Below are positions 17,136 to 25,938 of a stretch of 64,000 nt of DNA, piece by piece. Within the stretch, counting starts at the first letter, position 1; every line of letters begins with the position of its first letter. The notes below the pieces were generated by a model. It ran no database searches. It was given only the letters and a program-made list of their open reading frames with translations, and was not told the DNA's origin. The DNA is from HR10 sp964615335 (GTDB taxonomy: Bacteria; Acidobacteriota; Blastocatellia; HR10). Position numbers and translations under genes: made by a program. The DNA lies in NCBI GenBank assembly GCA_964615335.1, contig CAZTMT010000002.1:209967-273966 (forward strand). Reading direction: 5' to 3'.

Positions 17136-17648
17136 TCATTTGGCCGCCGCTTGAGACGCCCGGGGAGCTTCTAAGACCTTCACCTCAACCTTCTTGGCCT
17201 CCAACGCCGCCGGAGCCGGCATCACCAACTCCAGGACGCCATTCTGATAGGTCGCCTCGATCTGATCCGTATTGACGCCCTCCGGCAGCGAGAGCACCCG
17301 TTCGAAGCTCCCATAGGCGATCTCCCGGCGAATGAAGTTGGCTTCCTCGACCTTTCGATCAAAGCTCTTCCGGCCGCGAATCACAAGCTGATTGCCCGTG
17401 ACGCGGATGTCCAGGTCCTTGGGATCCACTCCCGGCACCTCCACCCGCAAGTGGAGCTTCCCCTGATCCACAAACGCCTCCACAGGAACCCATGCGCTGG
17501 AGAGCCGAGGAAGCCGCTCCTCCTCCGAACGAGGAGCTACCCACTCCTCCAGATCCCGGGTCAGTTCGTAGAAGACCCGGCGGAAGGTGTTGTCAATGTC
17601 CCGATAGAGGTTGAAGAACTCATCGAAAGGTCGCCATCTCATCAACAT
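17136..17648 (-). CDS. Hsp20/alpha-crystallin small heat-shock protein
   Basis: The 170-residue protein is an ATP-independent holdase that keeps unfolded proteins soluble. The alpha-crystallin domain (about residues 52-150) begins with WVPVEAFVDQGKLHLRVEVP and contains GVDPKDLDIRVTGNQLVIRG and FERVLSLPEGVNTDQIEATY. The motif NGVLELVMP (usually GVL-x-(I/L/V)) near the end is followed by an Ala-rich tail. ATG 17648 is chosen because AGGAGG lies 8 bases upstream; a GTG at 17657 would overlap that site. It has its own promoter and terminator. Confidence 0.93.
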   Translation of the reverse strand: MLMRWRPFDEFFNLYRDIDNTFRRVFYELTRDLEEWVAPRSEEERLPRLSSAWVPVEAFVDQGKLHLRVEVPGVDPKDLDIRVTGNQLVIRGRKSFDRKVEEANFIRREIAYGSFERVLSLPEGVNTDQIEATYQNGVLELVMPAPAALEAKKVEVKVLEAPRASQAAAK

Positions 17649-17697
17649 AGCCCGCACCTCCTTTCTTTAGTGTTCTTTACTCAATTTTTCTGCTATA

Positions 17698-17726
17698 AGT
17701 TTAGTCAAGTTTTCTGAGCATGTCAA
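17698..17726 (-). promoter_or_regulatory. Promoter of hsp20
   Basis: A perfect TTGACA (17726-17721), a 17-bp spacer and TAAACT (17703-17698) face hsp20 on the minus strand. The block TTGA(C/G)TAAA(C/G) occurs twice in direct orientation, starting at 17708 and 17684, over and after the -10. It may be an operator; it is not the inverted CIRCE or HAIR element. Confidence 0.75.
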
Positions 17727-17776
17727 TACCCATTTTGCGCCGCCTCGACACCGCACGAGATGGAAACTAAACTGCT

Positions 17777-19456
17777 CTAGTTCAGTAACTTAACCCGCAA
17801 AAGGGCATACCCGCGATCCCACCAGAGAACCTCCACACCAAGACCTGAGTCCTCCATGAGCTCCCTGGCCTGCTGCTGCCTCGCTACAAGGACGACGGTT
17901 CCGGTTTGGCGCAAGATCTCCTGAAGAGCCTCCCGCGAGAAGAGAATGCGCACCCTTCCCTGCTGGTCATAGAGCGAGCGCGCGTTGGTGTAAAAGGTCA
18001 AGCTGTGGTGAAACCATCCGTATCCGATCAGCTTCTCCCTTGGCCCAAGCTCTGCCAAAGCCACCTGAGCGAGGTCTCGAAAAGACTCTTTCCTCTCGAT
18101 CCCCGGCTGAAAAGCGACCAAAAGACCGGGGATAGTGAGCGCACAGAGAGCAAGCAGAAAGACCGAGAGCGCCCGAGAGCGCAAGGTCCATCCGAGTCCC
18201 AGAGCCACACATCCTCCGGCGAGGCTCCCCCACAGAAGAAAACGCGCCAAAGGGGGCCAATCTCCCAATTCCTTTCGGGCGTAAAAGAAAGCGGCCACGG
18301 CGATCCCCAGAAAGAAGGCCGGCCAGATTCGAACGACAACTCTCATGCTCAGATCGGAAATGCCCCGCCATATCCGGAGCAACTCCTGCGCCCCCAGAAG
18401 GGCGCACGCGGGAATGACAGGGAGCAGATAGCCGGGAAGCTTCGAGCGAGAGAACGAGAAAAAGAGCAGCGGCCACAGGATCCACAAAGCGGCAAACCGG
18501 GCGAGATTCCCCGGCATGTCTCCTTCGAGTTGACCCTCTCTCTTCCGGAGCATCCGCCATAGCGCCGACAGAAGAAGCGGAGTCCACGGGAAAAAGCCCA
18601 CAAGGAGGACGGGAAGATAGTAATAGACAGGGCCGGGATGCTGGAACCGTTCGCTCACATATCGCTCAAGGTGATGCTGGATGAAGAACTCGTCCACGAA
18701 TCGCTTCCCCTGCTCGATCCATATAGGTCCGTACCAGCTCCCGCAGACCAGCAGAAAGACCAATCCTCCTTTGAGGAGATCTCCCCTGAGCAATGGCCCG
18801 GAAGAGTCCCGCGGGATTCTCCGGATCGTGCCGGGCATCCCCACTTTCTGGCAAAGCAGGAGATAACTCCCCCCAATCACCAAGGGGAAGAGGATCCCGA
18901 CGAGCCCTTTGGCCAGCACGGCGAGCCCGAAACAGAAGCAAGCCCCGATGAAGAAGCGGGATCTCTTGCGGGGAAGGGGTTCTTCCAATGCCAGGAAAAG
19001 CAAAAGGAGACCGGCGGCCAGTGTGGCGCTCAGGGGCATATCGGTTGTCGCCCCGCGCGCGAAGCCGAAGGACATGGGATTCACGACGAACAGACACGCC
19101 GAGAAGAATCCGTACAGCGGCGAGTGAACTCGCCGCCCCACGCCGTAAAGGAGGAAGGCTACGACCGTGGCCAGAAGCGCCGAGGGGAATCGCGCCGCGA
19201 ATTCCTGGACCCCGAAGATCCGCATGCTGAGGGCCATGAGCCAGTAGGTGAGAACGGGTTTTTCCAGCCAGGGGTGCCCACCAAGTGTGGGAGTGATCGG
19301 GTCTTGACGGGCGAGCATCTCCCGGGCCACCTGCGCATAGCGGGGCTCATCGGGACCAATGAGGGCCATCGCTCCCAGTCGGTAGAAGAAAAAGAGCGCG
19401 CAGAGCCCCACCAGAAAGACCAGCCCCACCCCCTCACGCTTCCCGAGCTTGTCCAT
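17777..19456 (-). CDS. ArnT-like (GT83/PMT) membrane glycosyltransferase
   Basis: The 559-residue protein has 11-13 predicted helices and the first periplasmic loop typical of ArnT and related polyprenyl-phosphate sugar transferases. That loop carries the acidic motif IGPDEPRYAQVAREML and the segment WLEKPVLTYWLMALSMRIFG. ArnT moves 4-amino-arabinose from undecaprenyl phosphate onto lipid A; relatives move other sugars onto lipids or proteins. No arnBCADEF genes are nearby, so the sugar is not known. The C-terminal soluble part (LGPREKLIGYGWFHHSLTFY) is typical of the group. Confidence 0.8.
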   Translation of the reverse strand: MDKLGKREGVGLVFLVGLCALFFFYRLGAMALIGPDEPRYAQVAREMLARQDPITPTLGGHPWLEKPVLTYWLMALSMRIFGVQEFAARFPSALLATVVAFLLYGVGRRVHSPLYGFFSACLFVVNPMSFGFARGATTDMPLSATLAAGLLLLFLALEEPLPRKRSRFFIGACFCFGLAVLAKGLVGILFPLVIGGSYLLLCQKVGMPGTIRRIPRDSSGPLLRGDLLKGGLVFLLVCGSWYGPIWIEQGKRFVDEFFIQHHLERYVSERFQHPGPVYYYLPVLLVGFFPWTPLLLSALWRMLRKREGQLEGDMPGNLARFAALWILWPLLFFSFSRSKLPGYLLPVIPACALLGAQELLRIWRGISDLSMRVVVRIWPAFFLGIAVAAFFYARKELGDWPPLARFLLWGSLAGGCVALGLGWTLRSRALSVFLLALCALTIPGLLVAFQPGIERKESFRDLAQVALAELGPREKLIGYGWFHHSLTFYTNARSLYDQQGRVRILFSREALQEILRQTGTVVLVARQQQARELMEDSGLGVEVLWWDRGYALLRVKLLN

Positions 19457-19510
19457 CCGTTCACTCGTTAGAGGAGAAGGAGGGAAAGGCGTCGTACTTC
19501 CCGTGTCTCT

Positions 19511-20605
19511 TCAGTTGGGCAAGAGGACGCCGCGCACATCGTAGGTCTTCTGCACCGAATTGCCCGGGAAGCTCACTGTCCTCATGGTCGGAGCGATGTA
19601 CTGCTCCAAACAGAGCACCCTGTAAGCCCTGCCGCCTACAGTCCGGTATGTCCCGCAGAGGGGATCGTTCGGACCGCTGACGATCTCGCCGAATTGCGTC
19701 GAGTAGAACCGGCCTGTCGGATGTGGCCGGAAGGCATACCAGGCCAGCTCGATCCGTCGCGTGTCGTTCAGAAACCCTGTGGGCAGCCACGTGTTCATCG
19801 CGCTGAGATCCGGATTGCTCGATTGTCCTCGCGCCGGTCCGTGATAGTACTGCGGCTTGACGTTAAATCCCAGATCCCATCCCCACTCGGGCGTTCCCGC
19901 TCGGCTATACCAGTTCTCGAACGCGATGGGGCACTCGGGGAAGTTGACCGCCATGATCGGACGTACCGATTGCGGCCCGCCGCAGGTATCCACCGGACGA
20001 ACATTGGGCCCCGGATTATCCCCTTCGCCAAAATCAGCCCAGAGATTCCAGTAGCTCACTCTCCCGGCAGGATCTCTAGCCCAGACCTGATAGGAGTGGA
20101 AGCGCGACACATGTCCGCTGGGAGTCGTGTCCAAATGCATGATCACGTAGACCTCGACGCCGTCGTCGCGCAGCGAAAATCCTTTGAATCCGGTGTGCTT
20201 GTACAGGTTCTCGCCCGGCGTGTTTCCAGGATGACTGAACATGGGCATCCACCGCGAAGCGTACACCCAGGCCGGCGGCTCATCGCCATGCTCATGCCCG
20301 TAGAAGCATCCGCTCGAATGAGCCGGCGGATGCCAGACGTTCGGGTCATGGAGGCTCGCCGGGCAGAGCTGACCCGGAGTCGGCCTCGAACCCGATGCGG
20401 AAGCGCACTCAATCGTCACCTGCTTGCGGTCGCGCGAAACCCGAACCGAGAGCCCCGTGGAGCAGTTCACTCTGACCGATGTCCCGGGATCAAGGGTGAT
20501 GGTTTGCGATGGGTTCTGAGCGGAAGACGAACGTACGCCAGGTGTCAGTGTCGCCAGCAGCATGAGGAACAGTCCAGAAGCCGATCGTAGGACAACTCTT
20601 TTCAT
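19511..20605 (-). CDS. Secreted cysteine-rich protein of unknown function
   Basis: Starting at ATG 20605, which has AGGAGG 7 bases upstream, the 364-residue protein has a signal peptide (1-29, ending SSAQ). The mature part has eight cysteines (48, 67, 81, 100, 208, 225, 317, 332), an even number that fits disulfides. A histidine-rich patch lies at 86-110, including GCFYGHEHGDEPPAW. Aromatic residues and WxW-like motifs (SYWNLWADF, PEWGWDLGF) suggest a beta-rich extracellular domain. I do not recognise the family. The His/Glu/Asp cluster could bind a metal, but this is a guess. Confidence 0.6.
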   Translation of the reverse strand: MKRVVLRSASGLFLMLLATLTPGVRSSSAQNPSQTITLDPGTSVRVNCSTGLSVRVSRDRKQVTIECASASGSRPTPGQLCPASLHDPNVWHPPAHSSGCFYGHEHGDEPPAWVYASRWMPMFSHPGNTPGENLYKHTGFKGFSLRDDGVEVYVIMHLDTTPSGHVSRFHSYQVWARDPAGRVSYWNLWADFGEGDNPGPNVRPVDTCGGPQSVRPIMAVNFPECPIAFENWYSRAGTPEWGWDLGFNVKPQYYHGPARGQSSNPDLSAMNTWLPTGFLNDTRRIELAWYAFRPHPTGRFYSTQFGEIVSGPNDPLCGTYRTVGGRAYRVLCLEQYIAPTMRTVSFPGNSVQKTYDVRGVLLPN

Positions 20606-20646
20606 CTTTCCCTCCTCAGCGAGCATAAGTCTCATCACCCTGAAAT

Positions 20647-20675
20647 GTTACACACGTTTTTCGACAGGAAGTCAA
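20647..20675 (-). promoter_or_regulatory. Possible promoter of the secreted Cys-rich protein
   Basis: On the minus strand TTGACT (20675-20670, 5 of 6) and TGTAAC (20652-20647, 4 of 6) are 17 bp apart, about 40 bp before the ATG at 20605. Confidence 0.5.
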
Positions 20676-20850
20676 CCGTTGGACCTCAGCCTGAAGCGCA
20701 TCCTGCCGCCCAGAGGGACCGACATGGCTTTTCGCGATGCCCCTGCCCATGCATCACCTCAGCAATGGCGCAGGATGCGGTTTCCTTGCCCGGGAGAGGT
20801 GGTGGTTCGCCTTGTTCGTCCCGTCGGTTCCGGTGTATGCTCATCGCGCG

Positions 20851-21789
20851 ATGGTGCGCGTCGCCGTCATCGGGGTCGGTCGCATGGGGAAAGAACATGC
20901 GCGCATTTACGCCTCGCTGGCGAATGCCACGCTTGTCGGCGTGTGCGACATTGATCGCGAGCGAGGGCAGCAGATCGCCTCTCGCTATGCCGTCCCATAC
21001 TATTCCGATTATCGCGAGCTTCTCGGACAAGTGGAGGCGGTCAGCATCGCCGTTCCGACTGAAAGCCACTGCGAGATCGCCTGTGAGTTCCTGAAGCGGG
21101 GCATTGCGGTTTTGGTCGAAAAGCCGATGGCGCGCACTCTGTCGGAGGCCGATGAGATGATCCGTTGGGCGCGCCACACGGGAGCGCTCTTGCAGGTCGG
21201 GCATCTGGAACGCTTCAATCCGGCCGTGCGCGTGCTGGCGCCGCTTGTCTCCGAACCGAAATTCTTCGAGGTCCATCGCCTGGGCGAATTCACCGAGCGC
21301 AGCCTGGACATTGACGTCGTCCTCGACCTGATGATTCACGACCTGGACATTCTCCTCTCTCTGGTGCGCTCTGAGATCCGCGCGATCCATGCCGTAGGGG
21401 TTCCCATCCTGACCGACCGGATTGACATCGCCAATGCGCGACTGGAGTTCGCCAGCGGATGCGTCGCCAATGTGACAGCGAGCCGGATCTCGCGGGAAAA
21501 GGTTCGAAAGCTTCGCCTCTTCCAACCGAATGTCTACATCTCCCTGGACTACACGCGCCAGGAGCTGGACGTCTATCGTCTTGTGGCGGCGTCGGCGCCT
21601 GGCGATCGCCCGCGCATTGTTTCGGAGCGCGTGACTGTGCTTCGCGACGAACCGCTTCGTGCGCAACTGGAGTCCTTTCTGAGGTGTGTCGAAGAGGGGA
21701 CTCCTCCCCTGGTGAGTGGAGAGGATGGGCGACGAGCGCTCGCGCTCGCGTTGCGCATTCTCTCGGCGATTCGAGAAGCCGGAGGCTGA
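20851..21789 (+). CDS. Gfo/Idh/MocA-family NAD(P)-dependent oxidoreductase
   Basis: The 312-residue protein has an N-terminal Rossmann fold with GVGRMG at residues 8-13 and the family motif EKP at 90-92. The C-terminal alpha/beta domain has DLMIHDLDILLSL, which carries the conserved catalytic-site D-x2-x2-H pattern. Members oxidise or reduce sugars and inositols; in lipopolysaccharide clusters they act on UDP-sugars. The substrate cannot be told here. ATG 20851 is used; GTG 20854 is an alternative. The leader is short and no strong ribosome binding site is seen. Confidence 0.85.
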   Translation: MVRVAVIGVGRMGKEHARIYASLANATLVGVCDIDRERGQQIASRYAVPYYSDYRELLGQVEAVSIAVPTESHCEIACEFLKRGIAVLVEKPMARTLSEADEMIRWARHTGALLQVGHLERFNPAVRVLAPLVSEPKFFEVHRLGEFTERSLDIDVVLDLMIHDLDILLSLVRSEIRAIHAVGVPILTDRIDIANARLEFASGCVANVTASRISREKVRKLRLFQPNVYISLDYTRQELDVYRLVAASAPGDRPRIVSERVTVLRDEPLRAQLESFLRCVEEGTPPLVSGEDGRRALALALRILSAIREAGG

Positions 21790-21800
21790 GCGAAGCGTGG

Positions 21801-21830
21801 TTGATTTCGGAACGATCTGCACGCTATCAT
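21801..21830 (+). promoter_or_regulatory. Possible promoter of the TonB-like gene
   Basis: TTGATT (21801-21806) and TATCAT (21825-21830, 5 of 6) are 18 bp apart, in the gap after the oxidoreductase stop. Start near 21838 would leave about 11 nt before ATG 21849. Confidence 0.45.
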
Positions 21831-21848
21831 TGTCCGTGGATTTCACAG

Positions 21849-22910
21849 ATGGAACGTTTGAGGGAGAGCCAAAGCACGCGCCTGGCCGATAGGGATGGAG
21901 TTTCGGAAAGAGGGAACGAGGCCCCCTCCCAGGCGGAGCCGACGGAAAGAGCTATGGAGCGATTCTCCCTCCAAACAGTGCAGGCTCTGGAACAAGGGCC
22001 CCGATGGACCTCGGAAGCGCGTCTTGGAGCGGCCCTCTCACTAGGGCTTCATCTGCTTTTGCTTCTGGCGCTCGTGCACTTTTCGAAAACGCTCAGGGAA
22101 TCGGCTCCGGTGTTCGAGGAGATGGGATCCGCCATCGCGGGATACCCTCCGGCAGAGATCATCGAGCTGGATAAGCCTTTCTATGCGCCGCCGCCCGAAG
22201 TGATTCGGCAGCTCACAGGAATAGAGGCATCGCGCCCTCCCCGACGTCCGGAGTTTCTCTCTGAGCGCACGACGGTTGCCCGAGGGGAGCCAAATCCCAA
22301 TCCTGCGGGCTCCTCCTCCCTTCCGAAAGTGAGCGGCCCGGGTCGAACGCTTCCCGAACTGCCACGCGAGCGAACGGCTCCGGGGTCTCCGAGAGATTCG
22401 ACCTCCAGAACTTCGAGCGCAGATCCCCGTCTGGCTCCGACGCTTCCGGCGCCCGAGCCGGGCAAAGGAGCGTTGAGCCGGGGTTCGGAACCCCTCCCCG
22501 AATCCGTCCTCGCGGCGATTCGCGGGAGCAGCTCGCCCGTCTCTTCAGAGGCGTTCAGCAACCCGCAATCGGGGGTGACGCTGGAAGGCCCGCCCTCAGT
22601 AGATGCGCAAGCCGTCGCGGCGATGGAAGAATATCGCGCCTATCTGGAGCGGACGATTCAGCAGCGATGGTTCATCCCTCCGGAGGCGAATCTGCTCCCG
22701 GCTCCGGTCACGGTGATCGTCGTCTTCGAAGTCGCGCGCGATGGGCGCCTGTTGCAACTGCGCCTGCGGCAATCCTCGGGCATTCCGGCGCTGGATCGAG
22801 CGGCGATGAATGCGGTTCGCCTGGCGTCGCCCTTTCGACCGCTGCCGAGCGTGTATACATTCGCGAGCCAGTGGTTCACGGACAAATTCATTTACTATCC
22901 GCCTCGATGA
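21849..22910 (+). CDS. TonB-family energy-transducer-like protein
   Basis: The 353-residue product has one membrane helix at about 59-78 (LGAALSLGLHLLLLLALVHF) and a long Pro/Ser/Arg-rich periplasmic linker (80-260). A C-terminal TonB-like domain includes EEYRAYLERTIQQRWFIPPE, VTVIVVFEVARDGRLLQLRL and SSGIPALDRAAMNAVRLASPF. TonB links the inner-membrane proton motive force to outer-membrane receptors, which implies an outer membrane. ExbB/ExbD are not in the window. An in-frame ATG at 21954 is a possible shorter start. TolA-like function is the alternative. Confidence 0.78.
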   Translation: MERLRESQSTRLADRDGVSERGNEAPSQAEPTERAMERFSLQTVQALEQGPRWTSEARLGAALSLGLHLLLLLALVHFSKTLRESAPVFEEMGSAIAGYPPAEIIELDKPFYAPPPEVIRQLTGIEASRPPRRPEFLSERTTVARGEPNPNPAGSSSLPKVSGPGRTLPELPRERTAPGSPRDSTSRTSSADPRLAPTLPAPEPGKGALSRGSEPLPESVLAAIRGSSSPVSSEAFSNPQSGVTLEGPPSVDAQAVAAMEEYRAYLERTIQQRWFIPPEANLLPAPVTVIVVFEVARDGRLLQLRLRQSSGIPALDRAAMNAVRLASPFRPLPSVYTFASQWFTDKFIYYPPR

Positions 22911-23120
22911 GAAGTGGAGCGTCACCGATCTCCGGGCGAGCCTGCTGCGCGCTCGGGCTGTCCGAAACTTCTTGCGCGAGCCTGTCCGCACATGGTCTCT
23001 TCAAGGGGAACAAGTCAGTTGGGGATCTTCGCCTTCGCTCGTGTCAGTCCAAAGGGGGACTTCCGAGATGACGTCCTGCGAAAACGCGCTGAGGGTGAGA
23101 CCGGCAGCAGAGAACAGGCC

Positions 23121-23204
23121 ATGACGCGAGGGCAACGCTGGGGGGCTTTACTCATCCTGACGCTTCTTTTGCTCTTAGGCCTCATTCGGGGACTATGGCC
23201 ATGA
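23121..23204 (+). CDS. Small single-helix membrane protein overlapping miaA
   Basis: A 27-residue frame (MTRGQRWGALLILTLLLLLG, then LIRGLWP) is nearly all one membrane helix with a basic N-terminus. Its stop codon overlaps the miaA start by 10 bp, which suggests translational coupling. The same frame stays open upstream, and an ATG at 22992 would give 70 residues with a charged N-terminal part. GAGAACAGG precedes the short start. I do not recognise it. The remaining 22911-23120 holds no other convincing element. Confidence 0.45.
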   Translation: MTRGQRWGALLILTLLLLLGLIRGLWP

Positions 23205-24166
23205 TGTCCGAACGTCCGATCCTCGCCGTCGTGGGACCGACGGCGTCGGGAAAAAGCGAGCTGGGGATCGCGCTGGCTGAGGCCTTTGACGGCGAGATCG
23301 TCAACTGTGACTCCGTACAACTGTATCGGGGACTCTACGTGGGCACGGCGAAAGTGCCTCCGGAGAAGCGGCGGGGTATCCCGCATCATCTCATGGACGT
23401 GCTGGATCCGACCGAGCATTTCACCGCGGGAGAATATGCGCGCCTGGCCGCGTCCGTCATCGAGCAGATCGAGGCGCGCGGCAAACTGCCTCTTCTTGTC
23501 GGAGGGACGGGATTCTACCTCCGGGCGCTCCGCCAGCCGCTCTTCCCCTGTCCGCCGACGGATCTCACATTGCGGGAGCGCCTGAAGCGCCTTCTCGAGC
23601 GCCGCGGACCGGAGCATCTGCATCGGATGCTGCAGCGGGTGGATCCGGAGGCCGCCGCGCGCGTTCCCCCGCGCGACTGGGCGCGCACGACGCGCGCACT
23701 GGAGTATTTCTTTCAAACGGGGCGACGCTTCTCCGAAGCCCAACGCGAGCGCCCCGATCCTCCCGCGCTGGCCCACCGATTGCATGTGATCGCTCTGGAT
23801 CCTCCGCGTCAGGAGCTGTATCACCGGATCAATCGGCGCGCCCAGGAGATGTTCGCCCGGGGATGGGTTGAAGAAGTCCAGGCCCTTCTTCGATCGGGCA
23901 TTCCGGAGACGGCCAAGGCGTTTCAGGCGCACGGGTACCGCCGCATCCTTCAGTACGTGCGAGGAGAGATCTCTCTGGAGCGTGCGCTCGAACTGACGCA
24001 GCGCGATGTGCGCCACTACGCGAAACGACAGCTCACCTGGTTCCGTCGCGAACCGAATGTCACGTGGTTCTCGGGATTCGGCGAGGATCCGGATGTGCAG
24101 CGCGCCGTCATCGACTTCGTTCACACGCGATGGGGCCTTCCCCTGCGCGAGGCCGCTTTTCGGTGA
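23195..24166 (+). CDS. miaA: tRNA dimethylallyltransferase
   Basis: MiaA adds a dimethylallyl group to A37 of tRNAs that read codons starting with U. The 323-residue protein has the P-loop GPTASGKS at 14-21, the DSVQLYRGL motif that contacts substrate, GTAKVPPEKRRGIPHHLMDV, and LLVGGTGFYLRAL. The C-terminal KRQLTWFRRE motif is typical. Length is normal. It starts a plus-strand run of miaA, tmk and holB with gaps of 25-50 bp. Confidence 0.95.
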   Translation: MAMMSERPILAVVGPTASGKSELGIALAEAFDGEIVNCDSVQLYRGLYVGTAKVPPEKRRGIPHHLMDVLDPTEHFTAGEYARLAASVIEQIEARGKLPLLVGGTGFYLRALRQPLFPCPPTDLTLRERLKRLLERRGPEHLHRMLQRVDPEAAARVPPRDWARTTRALEYFFQTGRRFSEAQRERPDPPALAHRLHVIALDPPRQELYHRINRRAQEMFARGWVEEVQALLRSGIPETAKAFQAHGYRRILQYVRGEISLERALELTQRDVRHYAKRQLTWFRREPNVTWFSGFGEDPDVQRAVIDFVHTRWGLPLREAAFR

Positions 24167-24212
24167 AGGGCGGAGCGGACCCCGGTGCGAGATTCTATCC
24201 GGACGAGGATTC

Positions 24213-24833
24213 ATGCGAGGGAAGTTCATCACGTTCGAGGGCATTGACGGCAGCGGCAAGACGACCGCGCTCGGGCACGTGGCCCGCCGGCTGCGGGATC
24301 TCGGAATCCCCCATGTCGTGACGCGCGAGCCCGGAGCGACACCGCTCGGGCGGGCGATTCGCGAACTGGTCCTTCGGGAGCCGATGCTCCCGGTGACGGA
24401 GCTTTTCCTCTACGCGGCCGACCGCGCCGAACATATTCACCAGGTGATCAGGCCAGCGCTTGAGGCCGGACACATTGTTCTGTCGGATCGGTACGCCGAT
24501 GCCACGCTCGCTTATCAGGGGTACGGGCGAGGTTTGGACCTGGAGCGCGTGCGCGACATCATCCGGCTGGCTACAGGAGGACTGGTCCCCGATCTGACGA
24601 TCTTGCTCGATGTGGATGTCCAGGAGGCATGGCGGCGTCTGGGGCGCACGCGCTCTGCGTGGGCAGACCGATTCGAACACGAGGGGAAGGAGTTCCTGGA
24701 GCGCGTGCGGCAAGGCTATCTCGCCATTGCGCGCCAGTATCCCGAACGCATCCGCATCATCACGTCCAGCGGCTCAGCAGACGAGACGGCTTCCCTGGTT
24801 TGGGAAGCCGTGCGCCCGGTGCTCTTCGGATGA
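24213..24833 (+). CDS. tmk: Thymidylate kinase
   Basis: Tmk phosphorylates dTMP to dTDP. The 206-residue protein starts KFITFEGIDGSGKTTALG with the P-loop, then has the DRX motif in SDRYADATLAYQG and the LTILLDVDVQEAWRR strand. A lid region (GRTRSAWADRFEHEG) follows. ATG 24213 has a GACGAGG site and matches the family start. tmk next to holB is a common bacterial arrangement. Confidence 0.95.
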   Translation: MRGKFITFEGIDGSGKTTALGHVARRLRDLGIPHVVTREPGATPLGRAIRELVLREPMLPVTELFLYAADRAEHIHQVIRPALEAGHIVLSDRYADATLAYQGYGRGLDLERVRDIIRLATGGLVPDLTILLDVDVQEAWRRLGRTRSAWADRFEHEGKEFLERVRQGYLAIARQYPERIRIITSSGSADETASLVWEAVRPVLFG

Positions 24834-24858
24834 GTCCGATTCGATCGAGGGACCCGCG

Positions 24859-25863
24859 ATGGCTTTCCGCGATCTGGTCGGGAACGCGCAGGTGAAGCGA
24901 GCGCTTCAGATGGCCGTGCGCGAGAGGCGATTGGCCCCTTCTCTTCTCTTCTCCGGACCGGAGGGGGTCGGAAAGCGGCAGTTCGCTCTGGCTCTGGCCA
25001 AGACGCTCAACTGTCCGAACGCCGACCGAGTTCCCCTGGACACCGATGGCCTGCCCGATAGCTGTGACGCATGCGCGAGCTGTCGGAAGTTCGAACGGGG
25101 CGAGCATGTGGACCTGCTGTTCGTGCGTCCGGAGACGAGCTTTCTTAAGATCGAGCAGATTCGCCACGTCTGCGAACAGGCGTATCGAAAACCGTTCGAG
25201 GCGCGCCGACGCGTCTTCCTCATCGAAGGAGCCGAGGCGATGACCGAACAGGCGGCCAATGCGCTGCTGCGGACCCTGGAAGAGCCTCCCGAAACCTCCT
25301 TGTTCATCCTCCTGACCGAGCAGATCACACGCCTTCTGCCGACGATCCGCTCGCGGTGCCAGACGTATCATTTCACCCCTTTGACCGTGGCCGAGATCGA
25401 GGGTTTCTTGCGCGAGCGCTTCACCCGCCCTGAGGAAGAGATTCGCCTTCTGGCGCGCCTGGCCTCGGGCCGAATCGGAAAGGCTCTGGCGACCGATCTC
25501 TCCGTGTATCGGGAAATGCGACAAGAGGCTTTGGAGCTGCTCGCCGTTCTCGCCGCAGGGGATCGCGTGCGTCTGCTGAAAGCGGCTGAGTATCTGGGAC
25601 GGCGACTCGATCGGGAGGAGTTCGAACGCTGGATGGACGTCCTCGGATACGTGCTCGAGGATTTGCTTCGCATTCATCTGGGTGCGGAAGAGGACCTGGT
25701 GAATCTCGATCTCGCTCCTCGCTTGAAAGCGCTCGCGGCACATTTTCCACTCCCGCGGATCGAACGGCTCACGGAGAGACTCACGACCTTGAGGCGCGAT
25801 CTCCTCCGAAACCTCAACCGCCAGATCGCGCTGGAAGTGCTTTTGCTCCGTGAGAGCGCCTGA
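24859..25863 (+). CDS. holB: DNA polymerase III delta-prime subunit
   Basis: HolB is part of the clamp loader that places the beta sliding clamp on DNA. The 334-residue protein has an AAA+ domain with a P-loop-like SGPEGVGKR. A four-cysteine zinc finger (NCPNAD, then SCDACASCRKF) and FLIEGAEAMTEQAANALLRT, followed by EEPPETSLFIL, match the DnaX/HolB type. The arginine-finger region TIRSRCQTYHF is present. The ATG at 24859 has GAGGGA upstream. It follows tmk by 25 bp. Confidence 0.9.
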   Translation: MAFRDLVGNAQVKRALQMAVRERRLAPSLLFSGPEGVGKRQFALALAKTLNCPNADRVPLDTDGLPDSCDACASCRKFERGEHVDLLFVRPETSFLKIEQIRHVCEQAYRKPFEARRRVFLIEGAEAMTEQAANALLRTLEEPPETSLFILLTEQITRLLPTIRSRCQTYHFTPLTVAEIEGFLRERFTRPEEEIRLLARLASGRIGKALATDLSVYREMRQEALELLAVLAAGDRVRLLKAAEYLGRRLDREEFERWMDVLGYVLEDLLRIHLGAEEDLVNLDLAPRLKALAAHFPLPRIERLTERLTTLRRDLLRNLNRQIALEVLLLRESA

Positions 25864-25882
25864 GCTTCTGGCGTCCCCGCTC

Positions 25883-25911
25883 TAGGCAAATCGCCGAAGC
25901 TCGCGTAAAAT
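25883..25911 (+). promoter_or_regulatory. Promoter of the proS operon
   Basis: TAGGCA (25883-25888, 4 of 6) and TAAAAT (25906-25911, 5 of 6) are 17 bp apart, just after the holB stop and 28 bp before the proS ATG. Confidence 0.6.
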
Positions 25912-25938
25912 ATCCTGACTCACGCGGGAGGGGGATTT

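Noticed and set aside
16897..17139. 80-codon minus-strand frame between hsp20 and rpoD
   Set aside because: It runs through the hsp20 terminator and the rpoD promoter and has no start signal.
22911..23120. Possible riboswitch before miaA
   Set aside because: No conserved core of a known riboswitch and no terminator-like hairpin could be made out.
23015..24259. Minus-strand open frame of more than 400 codons opposite miaA
   Set aside because: Mirror of a high-GC coding gene; miaA motifs on the plus strand are unambiguous.
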